Counted from the stretch's first letter, positions 1 to 10,871 are shown. The stretch: DNA of 64,000 bases from Parietichytrium sp. I65-24A (GCA_012862575.1 BLSF01000022.1:310001-374000), one strand, 5' to 3'. The notes: a model not told the origin generated them from the sequence alone. A program made the numbers and translations.

Positions 1-60
1 CAGCTGCGTGCCCACCGTCTTGCGCAGCGAAGCCTTGACCTTGGGCCCGCCGCCGCCCAT
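1..60 (-). CDS. N-terminus of an unidentified protein, cut by the left edge
   Basis: An ATG on the minus strand at 60-58 opens a frame that stays open for all 20 codons to the window edge. It reads Met-Gly-Gly-Gly-Gly-Pro followed by a basic stretch (KVKASLRK). The G-rich start followed by basic residues looks like a genuine N-terminus, but 20 residues are too few to name a family. A frame of 20 codons can also be open by chance, so the call rests on the clean start and composition. The sequence upstream of it (61 onward) is rich in simple repeats, as is typical for gene leaders in this window. Confidence 0.35.
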   Translation of the reverse strand, partial: MGGGGPKVKASLRKTVGTQL

Positions 61-530
61 CAAGCTCGGAGGACGCGTCGGGACGCGTGGCTGCGGAGCG
101 TGCGACACGCTCTCTTGGTCCGACGGCGGCGGCGGAGGGTTCGTGTTGGGCACGTCATGCTGCCCGTCGACGTCCATTTCTTTTGTTCCAACGTACAATT
201 CGCACTCTCACGACTGATTTCACTACCCAAACAGCCAAATGCCAAAATGCCCAAACGCCAAAACGCCAAAACGCAACTGAGCTCTCTACACAGCAACTAA
301 ATAGAGTCTATCGGCTGTCTCCGGCGTGCGTCTACAGTGGTATGTCACACGCCTCTTCGCCAAGCGCAGCTCAACTAAGGATCACAACAGGATCACAACA
401 GGACCACAATAGGATCACAACAGGACCACAAGAGGATCAAGATGGTCGCGTCCAGCGTTAGAAGTCGGTCGATCAAGTGCAAATGTGTCAGAAGCTCTGC
501 GTCCTTTCTCAGCGTTTGCGTGAGAGAACG

Positions 531-567
<37 letters not shown>

Positions 568-2004
568 ATGTGCGGAACGCTTGTATGTATCTTCGCAGTT
601 GGCTCCGCGCACCTTGTGTCGCGCACAAGTCTTTGTCACTCTTGTCTCTCTTGTCTCTCTTGTGTCGCTTGTCACTCGTCGCTCACACGAGACGCCTCGT
701 GCGGTTCTCGTCACATCGGGGTCTATATGACGGAAGGACGCACGTAACAAGGGTGTATTGATGACTGGGGTAAGTCAGTTAGAACCTTCGGTGACGTGGG
801 TCGGAGATGGTCGGAGCGGGGAACGGCCGCCGCGTCGTAGGGGGAGCCTAGTGACTGGGGTTAGGGTTGGATGGACGTCTCACTGGAGTCTACGTGACGA
901 GAAACGTGAGGCCATTTAACTAAAGCGGACTTGTGACACCATTTTTTCCCCTCGATTTTTCCCCCCCCAATACAGTGTAGTACTAATTCGTTTAACTAGT
1001 CTTCCATGCTTTGCGCATAGGACGCTCTAGCAAAACTAACAAAACAAACAAAACAAGCAGTGGCTTTTTTAACTAGGACAGGCTTATTATTTTTGGTGTC
1101 TAGCTAAGAGCCTTATTGCGATCGTTACGCGCTGTCAAACGCTTAAGTGCAGCGTAAACAAACCCTAAGTGGTTTTGTCGGTGAGGAACGCTTTGGGCTA
1201 GCTTATTAGGTAGCTGATAAGTCTAATAGCCATAGTGTATATGTGTATGATTGTGTCTAACTGAACTGTTAGATCAAAAGTGAGGCACTGATGCAGCGAC
1301 ATTCAGCAACGAAAAGCCACCCATTTGGCACATTTGGCACATCTGGCACATCTTTGTTCTCTCCTTAGTTCAGTGAACGAGAAAGGACCCTGACTGTTTT
1401 TCAATTTAGATGAAAAGTAAACAGTAAAATTTCACTTGACTTTGAATCGCAGGATGACCCAGCCGTCGCGCTGTTGTCTCGATCAGGATTCTTAGCGATC
1501 GAAAAAGTTGACGAAAGAAATAGAAGAGCAACTGGGTACAACCTTTCACGGCAAGAAGACTGAAAAGTGCGACGGGTGGTACTGTACCGCTCTAACAGCA
1601 TCTACTAAAAACAGGATACGTAAGGAAAAAAAATAGCGAAGAAACCAACACAAAGATGACCGAACCCAGGTTGGATCATGGTCTCTTGGCCTCGAATCGA
1701 CTGCCATAAACGATTGACTCGATGGTCAGCAGCGGTACTCACGTGTTCAGAACGTGAACTTTTGAACTTGGAGCTCGGGCTGGAAGCCGCGCTGTACTGT
1801 CTGTATTCACGATCGATCAATCGGCGCATTCTACAGACACTTATTGCTATTGCTTTCGTTTTTGCTTTTGCTTGGAATTCCTGAACACTCGTCGACCGCG
1901 AGAGGCGCTTGGCTGGGGAACATTGATTTGAGGACGATTGTGCGGGCTGCGTGCATTGGCGCTGCGGTAAGGTGCCGAGAGAGGGGAAGAGCGAAGGAGC
2001 GAAA
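61..2004. other. Intergenic region between divergent genes
   Basis: No supportable gene. It holds a (CA)n(GA)n microsatellite, a TCTCTTG-type repeat near 632-665, AT-rich unique sequence from about 900 to 1650, and a TTTTGC-like repeat near 1850-1879 just before the TLC gene. It separates the left-edge gene (-) from the TLC gene (+) and so should contain promoters for both. A frame at about 1420-1563 is open for some 46 codons but has no ATG and no convincing partner exon. Confidence 0.5.
530..567. repeat. (CA)n(GA)n microsatellite
   Basis: Four to five CA units run directly into about 14 GA units. It lies between the left-edge gene and the TLC gene. Confidence 0.95.
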
Positions 2005-3114
2005 ATGGCGGTGCGACAAGGTCTTGTTGCAAAAGAAATGGTCGAAAGTCGCGCACCCTGCTTGCGCTGCGAGGATGCGATGCGGCATGGAGTTGGGGCC
2101 ATTGTGGCAGGAGAACGGATCAAGCCGCAGTTTCTTGCAGCAACGCTCATGAGCGCCTACTTGATTTCAACCATGCCACAGTACACCGGCTCAGACGGGA
2201 TCAAAGTATGCCTGCTGTCGCTGATTCTCTTTTGCAGTTTGCATTCCTTGGTTTTGCCGGTCACCGCAGCTATCTCGCCGCAGCTTCGCCGTCGGGTTGG
2301 GGAGTCTCCTCGGCGAGAGGGATTGTGGCGAAACTTGGTGGTTTCCTTCGTATTCGTGTCGACTTGTACGTTGGGGCTTGTTGATATTGGCACCAATGAG
2401 GTTCCCTGGTCAAGATTGATGCAATTAGATAGATCCGATGTATGCAGTGCTTGGAATGACACCCTTTCGAACTCCACATTCACTTCGGGCAATAGCTCGG
2501 CCGGTGGTTTTTGCGCTAATGCTTGGGAGGAGAGATGGCAAATTCTTCCGCGAGACTCCTTCCTGGGAAGGGTTTGGGAAATGACTGACCTCTTGACGTT
2601 GAAGAGCTTCAGATGTGACCGCTTGGTCGCTCTTGCGGCGGGCTACTCGGTGGCGGACAGTATCGATATGTACATGAGCCCGGACGGCCTAGGTCTAGAA
2701 TTGGTTCTGCACCACGGAACGATCTCCATCGCTTACGGCCTCTCTGCTTACCGAGGAGTGTACGCGGGATACTTGACTACGGCGCTGTTTGCAGAGGCAA
2801 ACACGGTGTTTTTGCATGGCCGGCGTCTCTGGCTGCTGGGAGGAGGTTCCAAAACTTCCAAGCCATATATGTGCATCGTAGGCTGCCTATTGCTAGGCTT
2901 TCCATTCCTCCGCCTATTGCCCCACATTTGGCTCCTGGCAAGCGTTGTGGCTGACTTTGCAAGGTTCGGAACGCTGTGGGAATTTGGCATCGCTGCAGGG
3001 GGGATGGCGGCGATAAACGTACTGAACTTGCTGCTGCTGCGAAGGGTGCTACGGGCTGATCGTGAGTTGTTGAGCAATCTAACACCCCTTCCCGCAATGG
3101 CACACAAGAAATGA
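2005..3114 (+). CDS. TLC (TRAM-LAG1-CLN8) domain membrane protein
   Basis: Predicted 369-residue multi-pass membrane protein. Hydrophobic segments begin around residues 69-92 and 110-130, and the C-terminal half (about 200-345) has the TLC signature: a GYSVADSIDMY segment, then LELVLHHGTISIAYG with the paired histidines, then an E-N pair (EANTVFLHGRRLW) and further membrane spans. TLC proteins include ceramide synthases and the TMEM56/FAM57/CLN8 group, which act in ER or Golgi lipid homeostasis. The long ceramide-synthase Lag1 motif is absent, so this resembles the TMEM56/CLN8-like group, and its substrate cannot be given. The ATG at 2005 has a good context (aaaATGG). A second in-frame ATG at 2149 directly follows the splice-acceptor-like sequence tttcttgcag, so a 321-residue form with an intron in the leader is possible. 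The frame is open upstream of 2005 but has no earlier ATG. Confidence 0.72.
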   Translation: MAVRQGLVAKEMVESRAPCLRCEDAMRHGVGAIVAGERIKPQFLAATLMSAYLISTMPQYTGSDGIKVCLLSLILFCSLHSLVLPVTAAISPQLRRRVGESPRREGLWRNLVVSFVFVSTCTLGLVDIGTNEVPWSRLMQLDRSDVCSAWNDTLSNSTFTSGNSSAGGFCANAWEERWQILPRDSFLGRVWEMTDLLTLKSFRCDRLVALAAGYSVADSIDMYMSPDGLGLELVLHHGTISIAYGLSAYRGVYAGYLTTALFAEANTVFLHGRRLWLLGGGSKTSKPYMCIVGCLLLGFPFLRLLPHIWLLASVVADFARFGTLWEFGIAAGGMAAINVLNLLLLRRVLRADRELLSNLTPLPAMAHKK

Positions 3115-4230
3115 TATGTGTGGCTCGAATGATCCTGCCAATATATATTGTTCTTGCAACTAAACTCGGCGCACGATCGCGGTTCTTGCCCGGCAACTCA
3201 CTCTTTGTCCTCGTTCAATTGAGACTATCATTGCCCATGCCTTTTTTTACTATACTTCTTTTTTTATGATAATCTTTTTCTTGCGGCTAGTTCATGGAAA
3301 TTTGTGATGGTTTATACTTTCTTAAAAAGACACCTACTCAGTTCACTGAACCAAAGTGAACATTCACTGAAAGCATACATTGATGTGTACGTGAGTGGCA
3401 CTCCTTAACTCCTTTGCTGCCTCCTAATTCGCGTGAAACGAACCTTTCTCTTGCCAGTGGAAAGTGTACAGGCCAATACCATCAGCTCTCCAAGATTAAT
3501 AATAACAATGCAAATCAAAAAAGAACATCGAGAGGGAACTGAGCCCTCGGACCAACAACCCCCAAACGCGTTCCTTAGGCTTTCTCTTTGTTCACAGACG
3601 TTCACAGGAGAACAAGTACTAAGAAAAACGTTTCAATTTTCTGTCGCGACCGTAAGTGACACAGCCGCGTGTGCAAATGATCCCCACCAACAAAGTCTCT
3701 GGCCTCTGTGAGCTGTGAGCTGTGAGCTCTAAGTGCAGGACTCTTGAGCTCTGAGCACTTACAACAAAGGGCAACAAAATGGCATATCTCGCTCTGCTTT
3801 GCGCTCGTTATATATGTTTCGTGACTTTTGTTCGGAACACCCAGCGTACGAGCTTGTAGTAATCCCGCGGAGCGTGACGTCAGCTTCTTTCCTCACGGCT
3901 ATTACCGACTAGTCCCCACGTCATCTAGCTCGCAACAAGAGCCGTTACAGCTTTGACCAGCCTGAGCCTGAGCCTGATCTGAAACCCTGCTGCCTTTGTT
4001 CCTTGTTTCCTTCTTGCTTTCTTTCTTGCTTTCTCATGTCAGTTTCCTTCTTCTTTTCCATTTTTTCCATTTTCCTCTTTCTTTCTTCTTTTTTGTTTGC
4101 TGCTTGTTGTTTGCTGTTGTCGTTCATCCGGCTGTGAGTCGACACCGATGTTAGTTAGTTTGTTCACAATCGCAGCGCGCACAAACACACACGCACACAA
4201 CACTAAGGTCCAGGCGCAAGTGCCCACACT

Positions 4231-4268
4231 GAGTGACTGACTGAGTGACTGACTGACTGACTGAGTGC
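4231..4268. repeat. (ACTG)n-type tetranucleotide repeat
   Basis: Imperfect run of GACT/GAGT units. A short (ATCG)n run follows at 4303-4318. Both lie in the far leader of the SH3 gene. Confidence 0.85.
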
Positions 4269-4564
4269 CTCGCTCCACCGAGCGATCGGGCTATCACTTG
4301 CATCGATCGATCGATCGACGCAGAAAGCGCAACCTGCACGCCCTCCTGCGCAGCGCTCTCTCTCTCGCTCTGCAAACAATATACCAAGCATACAAAGCAC
4401 ACCAAGCATACGGACTCACGGGAAGCTGCGCAGGACACCAGGACACCAGGATCGCAGGATCGCAAGGCTGGTCGTTGTCGTTGTCGTAGTCGTAGTCGTA
4501 GTCGGCGGCGTGGTCGGCGGCGGCTCTCTGCGCTAGGCCGCGCATCTCCAGACACACTCTCTCA

Positions 4565-4617
4565 ATCTCTTTCTCATTCTCAATCTCATTCTCAATCTCA
4601 TTCTCAGTCTCAGTCTC
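4565..4617. repeat. TCTCATTCTCAA tandem repeat
   Basis: About four copies of a 12-nt unit made of TCTCAT and TCTCAA half-units, roughly 300 nt upstream of the chosen start of the SH3 gene. A second repeat of CCAACGCCAATT and GGGCCA units follows at 4797-4846. Confidence 0.9.
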
Positions 4618-4915
4618 TCGGTTGCGCGCCGCAGCGCGAAGGCGGACGGCGTGCGCAATGCCGCGCACAGTCCTTCCTCGCGACAAGTGCGTGGACCCGT
4701 TCGCATCGCCGGGGATGCGAGCGCCGCGCCGTCTTCAGTCCCTCCGCGCGCGCGCGCCTCCCTCCGCCGGCGGATGGCTGCGAGGCTCCCCCTCCGCCAA
4801 TTCCAACGCCAATTCCAACGCCAACGCCAGGGCCAGGGCCAGGGACAACGAGAGAAAGGCGTCGCGGGCGCGGGCGCGGCTGGAGGAAGCTCGGCGTCGC
4901 GCTGGGCGCGTGGTG

Positions 4916-6622
4916 ATGGCGGCGGGCGAAGGTGAAGGTGAATGTGAAGTTGACGTGGGCATGGACATGGACGTGGACATGGAGGTTGATGGCGAAGGAT
5001 GGGCGGCGGAAGCGGCGTTTGCGTGGAAGGCCGAGGCGAACGGGGATCTGGCGCTGCGCTTGGGGCAGCGCGTGGCGGTGATGTGCCGGCGCGAGGACGG
5101 ATGGTGGATGGGGAAGGCTGCGGATGGGGAGATGGGATGGTTCCCAAGCACGTTTGTACGGTGCGACGCATGCGGACAGCCCATGCGCTTCCCGGTCGCT
5201 ACTGTCTTCGACGCAGACGGGTCAGCCGCGTCGAATGAGCGCAAGGTATCACAAAGGACAAATGCCCGCGTTGCGGGCAGCGACAGCAGGCTCGGCAGGG
5301 CCTCGCGCGGGGCCGCCGGGATGCACGTGGATGTGGAGATGGAAGCGGAGGCGTTGGCGGAAGCGGAGGCCCTGGCCCAGCGCGAACTGTCGCCCACGCG
5401 AGATGCTAGGCGCATGGAGGCGGAGGAGAGCGCGCAGGCGCTCAGGGTGGCCCGCCAACGGAAACAGCACCAGCTGGCAGAGCAAGAGCAAGATCAGGAT
5501 GATCAAGATCAAGATCAAAATCAAGATGGCCGGTCTGCCCCCCACGAGGACCAGCAGCAAGCAATGGAGCACGGAACGGAGATGGACGAGTGGGTCGGTC
5601 GGCAGGTGGAGGTGCGCTTCGGGAGCGCAGTGTCGTTTTCGGGACAAGTGGTGGCGGGCAGCGAGAAGAAAGGCGCACTTGACGTCAAGATGCACGACAC
5701 TGGGGAACTCAAGCGAGGGGTGTCGCTGGACGACCTCGTGTTCGAACGCAGGCCGTCGCTGATCAGGCGCCGCTCGTCGGGCAATCTTTTCCTGGACAGT
5801 ACGGTGGATAACCGTCATCATTCGGCGCACAATATTCACATCTCCGAGCCAGAGCGCCAGGAGCGCATGGTGCGCATTCTGACGGAGGAGACGTGGCACG
5901 GTAGGGCGAAGAGCTCTAAAGCCGAGAAGATCATGGCAAGAAGAGGCACGCAGTTTACCAGGTCTCAGCCAACCTTGGACCTGCGTGAGCCCCTGCCCTC
6001 CAAGTCTGTCGCTCGCGCAGAGAAGATCCGAGCGAGGAGGTGCACAAACTTCGTTGGCAGCCAATCTCCTCAAGACGCCGATGACGAGTGCAGTACTGTG
6101 TACACTGTCGATATGGACGAGGACTGGAATAGCCTGCAAGGCTATGCGGCGAGCGACATCGACGACAACGAGACCATCGGAGATGACAGCCATGGTCACC
6201 AAAACCACCATGTTGGTTTCGCTACAGAGCTGCAGAGCCAGCTCTCGGCAAACTCCGTCAGAGCCGCCAAAATTCGCGACCGGCGCCCTACCAGCGCTGC
6301 GCTCACCCAGAATTTAGAAGATGACGAGTTAGAGGATGAACAGGAAGATGACGAAGGTTCCTTCCTCCCCGAGATTCAGTTGGACACTGTCGTATATTCT
6401 GCGAGGTTAGATCGCATGCATTCCATAGAGTCCATCGTCGAATGTAATAGCGTTTTGGAAGAAGGGCAAGACCAAAGTAATGCAGAGCTCGCCTCTAGCG
6501 AGGCGGGCGAGAACAGCATCGCAGATGCTGACAAGGGATCGCGCATTCACGATGAAGCTAATAATCTAGTTACGAAGGTTTTGGGAGAAGCTTTAGCCAG
6601 GCAAACGCAGAGCCCGATATAA
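4916..6622 (+). CDS. SH3-domain protein with a novel KI-x2-RR triple repeat
   Basis: Predicted 568-residue acidic, mostly disordered protein. An SH3 domain lies at about residues 28-82 (ALRLGQRVAVM, then DGWWMGK and GWFPSTFV). Asp/Met/Val and Asp/Gln repeats flank it. A Tudor- or agenet-like segment at about 225-277 starts GRQVEVRF and ends DDLVF. The C-terminal half has three copies of a motif with consensus S-x2-A-x-KI-x2-RR-x-T at about 331-352, 363-384 and 445-465, separated by acidic linkers. SH3 domains bind proline-rich peptides, so an adaptor role is the natural inference. I do not recognise the repeat: it is basic like an actin-binding RPEL element but lacks the RPxxEEL core. Start choice: the ATG at 4916 is preferred because upstream sequence is tandem-repeat leader; a 4658 start would give 654 residues. 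The gene converges with the kinase gene downstream. Confidence 0.75.
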   Translation: MAAGEGEGECEVDVGMDMDVDMEVDGEGWAAEAAFAWKAEANGDLALRLGQRVAVMCRREDGWWMGKAADGEMGWFPSTFVRCDACGQPMRFPVATVFDADGSAASNERKVSQRTNARVAGSDSRLGRASRGAAGMHVDVEMEAEALAEAEALAQRELSPTRDARRMEAEESAQALRVARQRKQHQLAEQEQDQDDQDQDQNQDGRSAPHEDQQQAMEHGTEMDEWVGRQVEVRFGSAVSFSGQVVAGSEKKGALDVKMHDTGELKRGVSLDDLVFERRPSLIRRRSSGNLFLDSTVDNRHHSAHNIHISEPERQERMVRILTEETWHGRAKSSKAEKIMARRGTQFTRSQPTLDLREPLPSKSVARAEKIRARRCTNFVGSQSPQDADDECSTVYTVDMDEDWNSLQGYAASDIDDNETIGDDSHGHQNHHVGFATELQSQLSANSVRAAKIRDRRPTSAALTQNLEDDELEDEQEDDEGSFLPEIQLDTVVYSARLDRMHSIESIVECNSVLEEGQDQSNAELASSEAGENSIADADKGSRIHDEANNLVTKVLGEALARQTQSPI

Positions 6623-7413
6623 AAGAGTCTATGGTGTCTGTCTGTCTTTGTGTGTGCTTTTATGTGACTTGCGTTAGTACGTTCAAATTTAACCATTGTA
6701 AATCAGCCAATTTGTCTTCTTGATTATATTCCTCTCTCCATTCTTGCCAGCGGTGCTGTTATCCGTTCGAATCTTTTTTTTCAAGTTTTCTACTAGAAAA
6801 AAGGGTGCAGCCTTTTGCACTTGCCGCAAACAGCTCGTCCTTAGCTAGCCTTTCGGCTACAAGTGTACAGAATTCCATGTGCGCGAAAATTGCAAGTGAA
6901 GCCACGAAGTGCAGCGTAAAAAGAAACTATCGGAAGGTGGGGTGCGAAAATTGATGAGTTCATCCTGTGTGGAACGCAATTGAGCTTGTCCGGGAATCGA
7001 CGAGTTGCACAAGAGGCTAGGGGAACTTTCTTTTTTAATTTGTTCACACGCCGCTTCTTCCTGGCATATGAATCCCTTTTTCTAGATCTACGAATAGACA
7101 AAGGCGCGAGAGAAGGAACAGCGACAGGAAACCAAATTTCCATCAAACAAGGTGGGCAGCTCTTCAACAATATTCTACACACAAGTTTACGATAAACGAT
7201 TCTTCTGTTCACACCGCAAAAATTGCTGTCCGAAGATTGTGAACCTGGGGCACAATTGGGGGGTATGCAGAGAAAGCAAAGTTGTTTTCCTTCACACGAA
7301 TACCTAGACTCTCTCTCTCTCTCTCTCTGCACTCATACTGCGCTACTGAACAGAGCACCCTTGTGGCAGTATTTCACGATCAAGAATCAATAAAATGCAA
7401 GGGTTCAACAACA
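6623..7413. other. Convergent intergenic region
   Basis: It lies between the 3' ends of the SH3 gene (+) and the kinase gene (-). No gene is supportable. It contains AT-rich 3' flank and a (CT)n run near 7308-7328. A GTTCGAATC sequence at about 6764 resembles a tRNA B box followed by a T-run, but no tRNA fold precedes it. Confidence 0.5.
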
Positions 7414-8753
7414 CTAAGCTTCGCTTTGCTCCACCTCGCTTCCAGCTTTGCGCTCACTATCAAGGGGTGGTGCATCATTCTGCTGGGAGAACGGTTCTGA
7501 CGCCTCCGCGGCATCACTAGTGACAAAATCTTTCTGAGCATCTTTCTCGCCCTCCGAGTTTGGGTTTTTTGACTCTGTTTGCTCTTTAGATTCCTCCTCC
7601 GTTTCAGTCTTCTGTAGCCTTTTGGCGGACAACATTTCAACTATAGCGCTTTGCTTGGAGGCAAAGCTCTTCATTGCGCGAATCTTAAAATACGCTCTCT
7701 TAAGCTTCTGCTTGCGGATCTTATCGATACCCTCGATGACGTGGTCACCGAGGTTGGCTGAGCTCTGTGCCTCTGGGTTGGCAACCCAAGGCTCCAAAAG
7801 AACTTGTTTGGCCGATAGCCTCTTCTTCGGATCTACCTGCAACAGCTTCCGAATTACATCTTTGGCTCCTTCGGAGACGTTGTCCCAATATGGAGACTCA
7901 AACGCAAACTTGCCCTGCTTGATCTGCTCAAATAACTCTGACTGTGCTTCGGCGTAAAAGGGGGGATAGCCGCACAACAAAATAAAGAGAATGACGCCGA
8001 GAGCCCACGTGTCCACCTTGAGGCCATACTTTTTCTGCATCAGAATTTCTGGTGCCACATATCCTGGCGTTCCGCAAGCATCTGTTGCGACCAAACCACG
8101 TAGTCACGCTGTCTGTCAGTAAAATCTTGCCTGATGTGATGCACACAGCACATAGCACATAGCGACAAATACAGAGAAAAGCACTTACCGTCCAGTGGGG
8201 TGTCCGAATCCGCTTCTGATATGTCCTTTGCGAGCCCAAAATCCGTAAGCTTGATGTTCGCGGTGGGGTCTTTGCTCTCATAAATTAGATTTTCAGGCTT
8301 GAGGTCACGATGCACAATTTTCAAATCTTCGAGGTACGCAAGAGCTTGAGCTATCTGTTTCGTGGTAAAGGCTGCCTCGATTTCATTGTACGACTGTTTT
8401 TCCACGATGGAGTCAAAGAGCTCTCCGCCAGACACGAGCTCCAAAACAAGGTAAAAGTATTCTTGCTCGTCGAAAAATTCCAACAGGCTAACACAATTTT
8501 TGTGTGACAGCTTGCCCATGATATTGCATTCTTCTTGCAGCAAGGAAATTTCGTCGGCTGGTATTCTCGATTTGTCGATCGCCTTGATTGCTACTCTGGG
8601 CGGAATGGCGATGCCATTGCTGTTTTTCCTTCCAGTTTCCAAGAGTTCGGCCTCGTACACCGTTGCAAACGACCCTTTCCCAATGGCGTCATTAAACTGG
8701 TATATGCTGGAGATCTTGCTTGCATTCGAGTTCTTCGAGGTGCCTCCCCCCAT
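7414..8753 (-). CDS. Calcium/calmodulin-dependent protein kinase-like Ser/Thr kinase (two exons)
   Basis: Exons 8753-8189 and 8081-7414 are joined across a 107-nt GTAAGT...ACAG intron (8188-8082), giving 410 residues. All kinase landmarks are present: Gly-loop GKGSFATV (25-32), VAIK lysine K57, HRDLKPEN with D150, DFG with D171, then [11 protein letters not shown] and [19 protein letters not shown]. The domain order matches CaMKI. Downstream of the catalytic domain, a basic amphipathic segment ([17 protein letters not shown]) sits where CaMKs have their autoinhibitory and calmodulin-binding helix, followed by an acidic disordered tail. The first ATG yields Met-Gly-Gly-Gly-Thr-Ser-Lys, a textbook N-myristoylation signal, so membrane attachment is likely. 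The residue just before ACGTPGY, a phosphorylated threonine in mammalian CaMKI, is aspartate here, in a codon split by the intron. The frame upstream of 8753 has only a non-ATG start. Confidence 0.88.
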
Positions 8754-9226
8754 TGCTGCGAGATGTGCCAAGACCTTGAAAGCGAACGCTCTCTCGCCCG
8801 TCTATTTGTCCCTGCCTTTGTAGCTCGTCGCTTCCCCTCCACTTGCCTCCGCTCTTTCGTTTCTGTCCTCCGATCCGTTGCGTCGCGCGGAACGACCACT
8901 CTGACACCCGACCGGCGGGGCACCACGGCACTTTGCTTCCTGCGCGACGAGCGGTCTCGACCAGCAAATCCACCTCAAGCTACAATGCTGCTTCAACGAC
9001 GCGAACGAAACACTCAGCAACGCACCAGCGCGGTTGGTCAGCAGTGAAAACTCTCCGGGCAATTGCACCAAACAGTGCCAAACAACAACGACTTCAAGGC
9101 CTGCCTATTGGCGTATCTGCGCGGGGCATAGAACTCCAACACCTACACCTCCTACACTTCTCTCTCTCCCTCTCACTCTCTCTTTCTCTCTTTCTGGCTG
9201 GGCGCCTCCCACAATTAGCGACTCTG

Positions 9227-9282
9227 TTGCCTTTTGCCTTTTGCCTTTTGCCTTTTGCCTTTTGCCTTTTGCCTTTTGCGTT
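9227..9282. repeat. TTTTGCC heptanucleotide tandem repeat
   Basis: About seven nearly perfect copies. It lies roughly 480 nt upstream of the kinase start on the kinase leader side and creates an artefactual Lys/Gln-rich open frame on the minus strand. Confidence 0.95.
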
Positions 9283-9428
9283 GCTCACTCGGCCGCAACA
9301 CCTCTTTTGCCGCTTGGGAGGAGGGAGGAGGAGGGGAGGAAGCCCCACGCTGGATAAAATATTTAATTGGACTAACAGAGGCGTTTCCCATGCGATCGCA
9401 GTAAGCTCTTCCAACATGTGCACTACTC

Positions 9429-9580
9429 TCTCTCTCTCTCTCTCCCTCTCGCGAAGCAGTTGACGAGAGAGAGAGAAAGAGAGTAAGAGAGCGAATGAGT
9501 GAATGAGTAAGAGAGCGAATGAGTGAGTGAGAGAGAGAGAGAGAGAGAGGATGAGTGAATGAGTGAGTGCACGAGAGAGC
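9429..9580. repeat. (CT)n then GA/GAATGA-rich repeat
   Basis: A (CT)n block is followed after a short spacer by a long GAGA/GAGTGAATGA block. The two are partly complementary, so the strand could fold back on itself. Confidence 0.9.
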
Positions 9581-10022
9581 TCTTTTTTGCTCGGAACGAA
9601 GACGCGATGCAGAGCGATGGCTTGAAAGTAGATTATTAGTCCATTATTGATCGCCAAGACTATGGATTCCTCTCCATCGCAACTCATAGCCTGAGTCTCA
9701 GTCTCAGGCTCAGAGCTCACCGAAACGGCAATAATTACACCGCTTTCGTCTTGGCTCGATGGAAATATTTGTGAGGCTCGATTGGCCAATACGAAGCTGA
9801 CGGTGTTGGAGACCGCAGGACTTTGTAGTACTCGTGACTCACGAGACCAGAGGCTCTCGTCGCTCTCTCGCTAGCCAGCGAGAGATTGGAGCTGTTTTTC
9901 AAGCCCGCGGAGTGGAGGAATGAATGGATGTATGAATGATTACTGCCTTCCAATCCAACAGACATATGAGGTGTGGTCGAGCTCAACCTAAGGAATACAA
10001 TGACAGTAGCCTTCTCATCAAA

Positions 10023-10041
10023 CCCCCCCCCCCCCCCCCCC
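10023..10041. repeat. Poly-C tract of 19
   Basis: An uninterrupted run of 19 cytosines, the longest homopolymer seen in the window. It could be an assembly-length artefact or a G-quadruplex-prone strand. Confidence 0.95.
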
Positions 10042-10871
10042 GCTCCGCTTGCCCACTCTCCCTTCCCCATGAAGCGACAAGCAGACTTTTGTCCAAATCG
10101 CGCAGTTCGACTGTGTTTTTGCAGCGCCGCCAAAGTATCGAAGCTTTGAATTTCCCTCGGACAAACAATGGAGTATTCAAAGTTACACGAATCCCAACGC
10201 ATCTCCGCGTCCACCACTCCTTTCATGATCAGCCTACTCAGTGCCTACCTGCCAGCTCTGGGCGTAGATGCTCGCGCCGCGCCGCTCGTGTACCACCTTC
10301 CTTGAGGCATCTACTGGTCTCCTTCCATCCTTCCCGCGCGGGGCAAGCATCATGTTTTCTTTACAAACAAACAATTCATCCAAGGTCGTTTGCAAGGTTT
10401 ACTTAAAGTAATTAAGTTAGCGACCTTAATTCCAAAAGCATGTAATTACGGTGCAAATGATTATTGGGCATCGAAAACACTAGTTGTGGGGAGGTTCAAC
10501 ACTCAAATTACATCCTTTACGCAGTATTTTAACGCGAGTTTAGTTTCTTGAGTTCTCTTTTAGAAAAAGAGACGGTTGAAACAGATCCGTTAAAAGTTCA
10601 AGGCTTACACTCAGTTCTATAAATTATCATATCCAATAGCTAGAGACTACCTGTGGCTTAGCAATAAAATGAACAATGCGATGAATAGACCGTAGGCGAT
10701 GCCGCCCGCCGTGTTGAATGTACCTCAAAGAAATAAAATGTAAATAACCAAGCGACCAGCAATTTTGAGCGAAACAGGATTCGAAATGCAATTGGCATTG
10801 GAACTTGCTGTGTTGTGACGACAAAGTAATCGCCAAAGTCAGAGTCATCCCATCCCCGTGTTTGGACGGCG

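Larger units (their letters stand above)
3115..4915. other. Intergenic region and leader of the SH3 gene
   Basis: No supportable gene. The first 700 nt are AT-rich 3' flank. GTGAGCT repeats occur near 3709-3730. From about 4200 onward the sequence is a series of simple repeats leading into the GC-rich leader of the SH3 gene. An in-frame ATG at 4658 would add 86 Arg/Ala/Ser-rich residues to that protein but lies in repeat-derived sequence, so I treat it as leader. Confidence 0.5.

Noticed and set aside
840-880. TTAGGGTT resembling a telomeric repeat
   Set aside because: A single unit in internal sequence, not a tandem array.
1420-1563. 46-codon plus frame with an acceptor-like TCGCAG inside
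   Set aside because: No ATG, preceded by a stop, and no upstream exon in AT-rich flanking sequence. A frame this long is common by chance.
4533-5415. Long minus-strand Pro/Arg/Ser-rich frames in the SH3 leader
   Set aside because: They come from GC-rich and tandem-repeat sequence, have no motif, and overlap the sense SH3 gene.
5249-6211. 320-codon open frame antisense to the SH3 gene
   Set aside because: The sense strand has an SH3 domain and consistent composition. The antisense product is His/Leu/Arg-rich shadow with repeat-derived IL runs.
6690-6785. GTTCGAATC plus T-run resembling a tRNA B box and Pol III terminator
   Set aside because: No A box, acceptor stem or anticodon arm can be drawn upstream.
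9094-9789. 231-codon minus frame upstream of the kinase
   Set aside because: Almost entirely translation of GA/CT and TTTTGCC microsatellites (KGKRQKA repeats).
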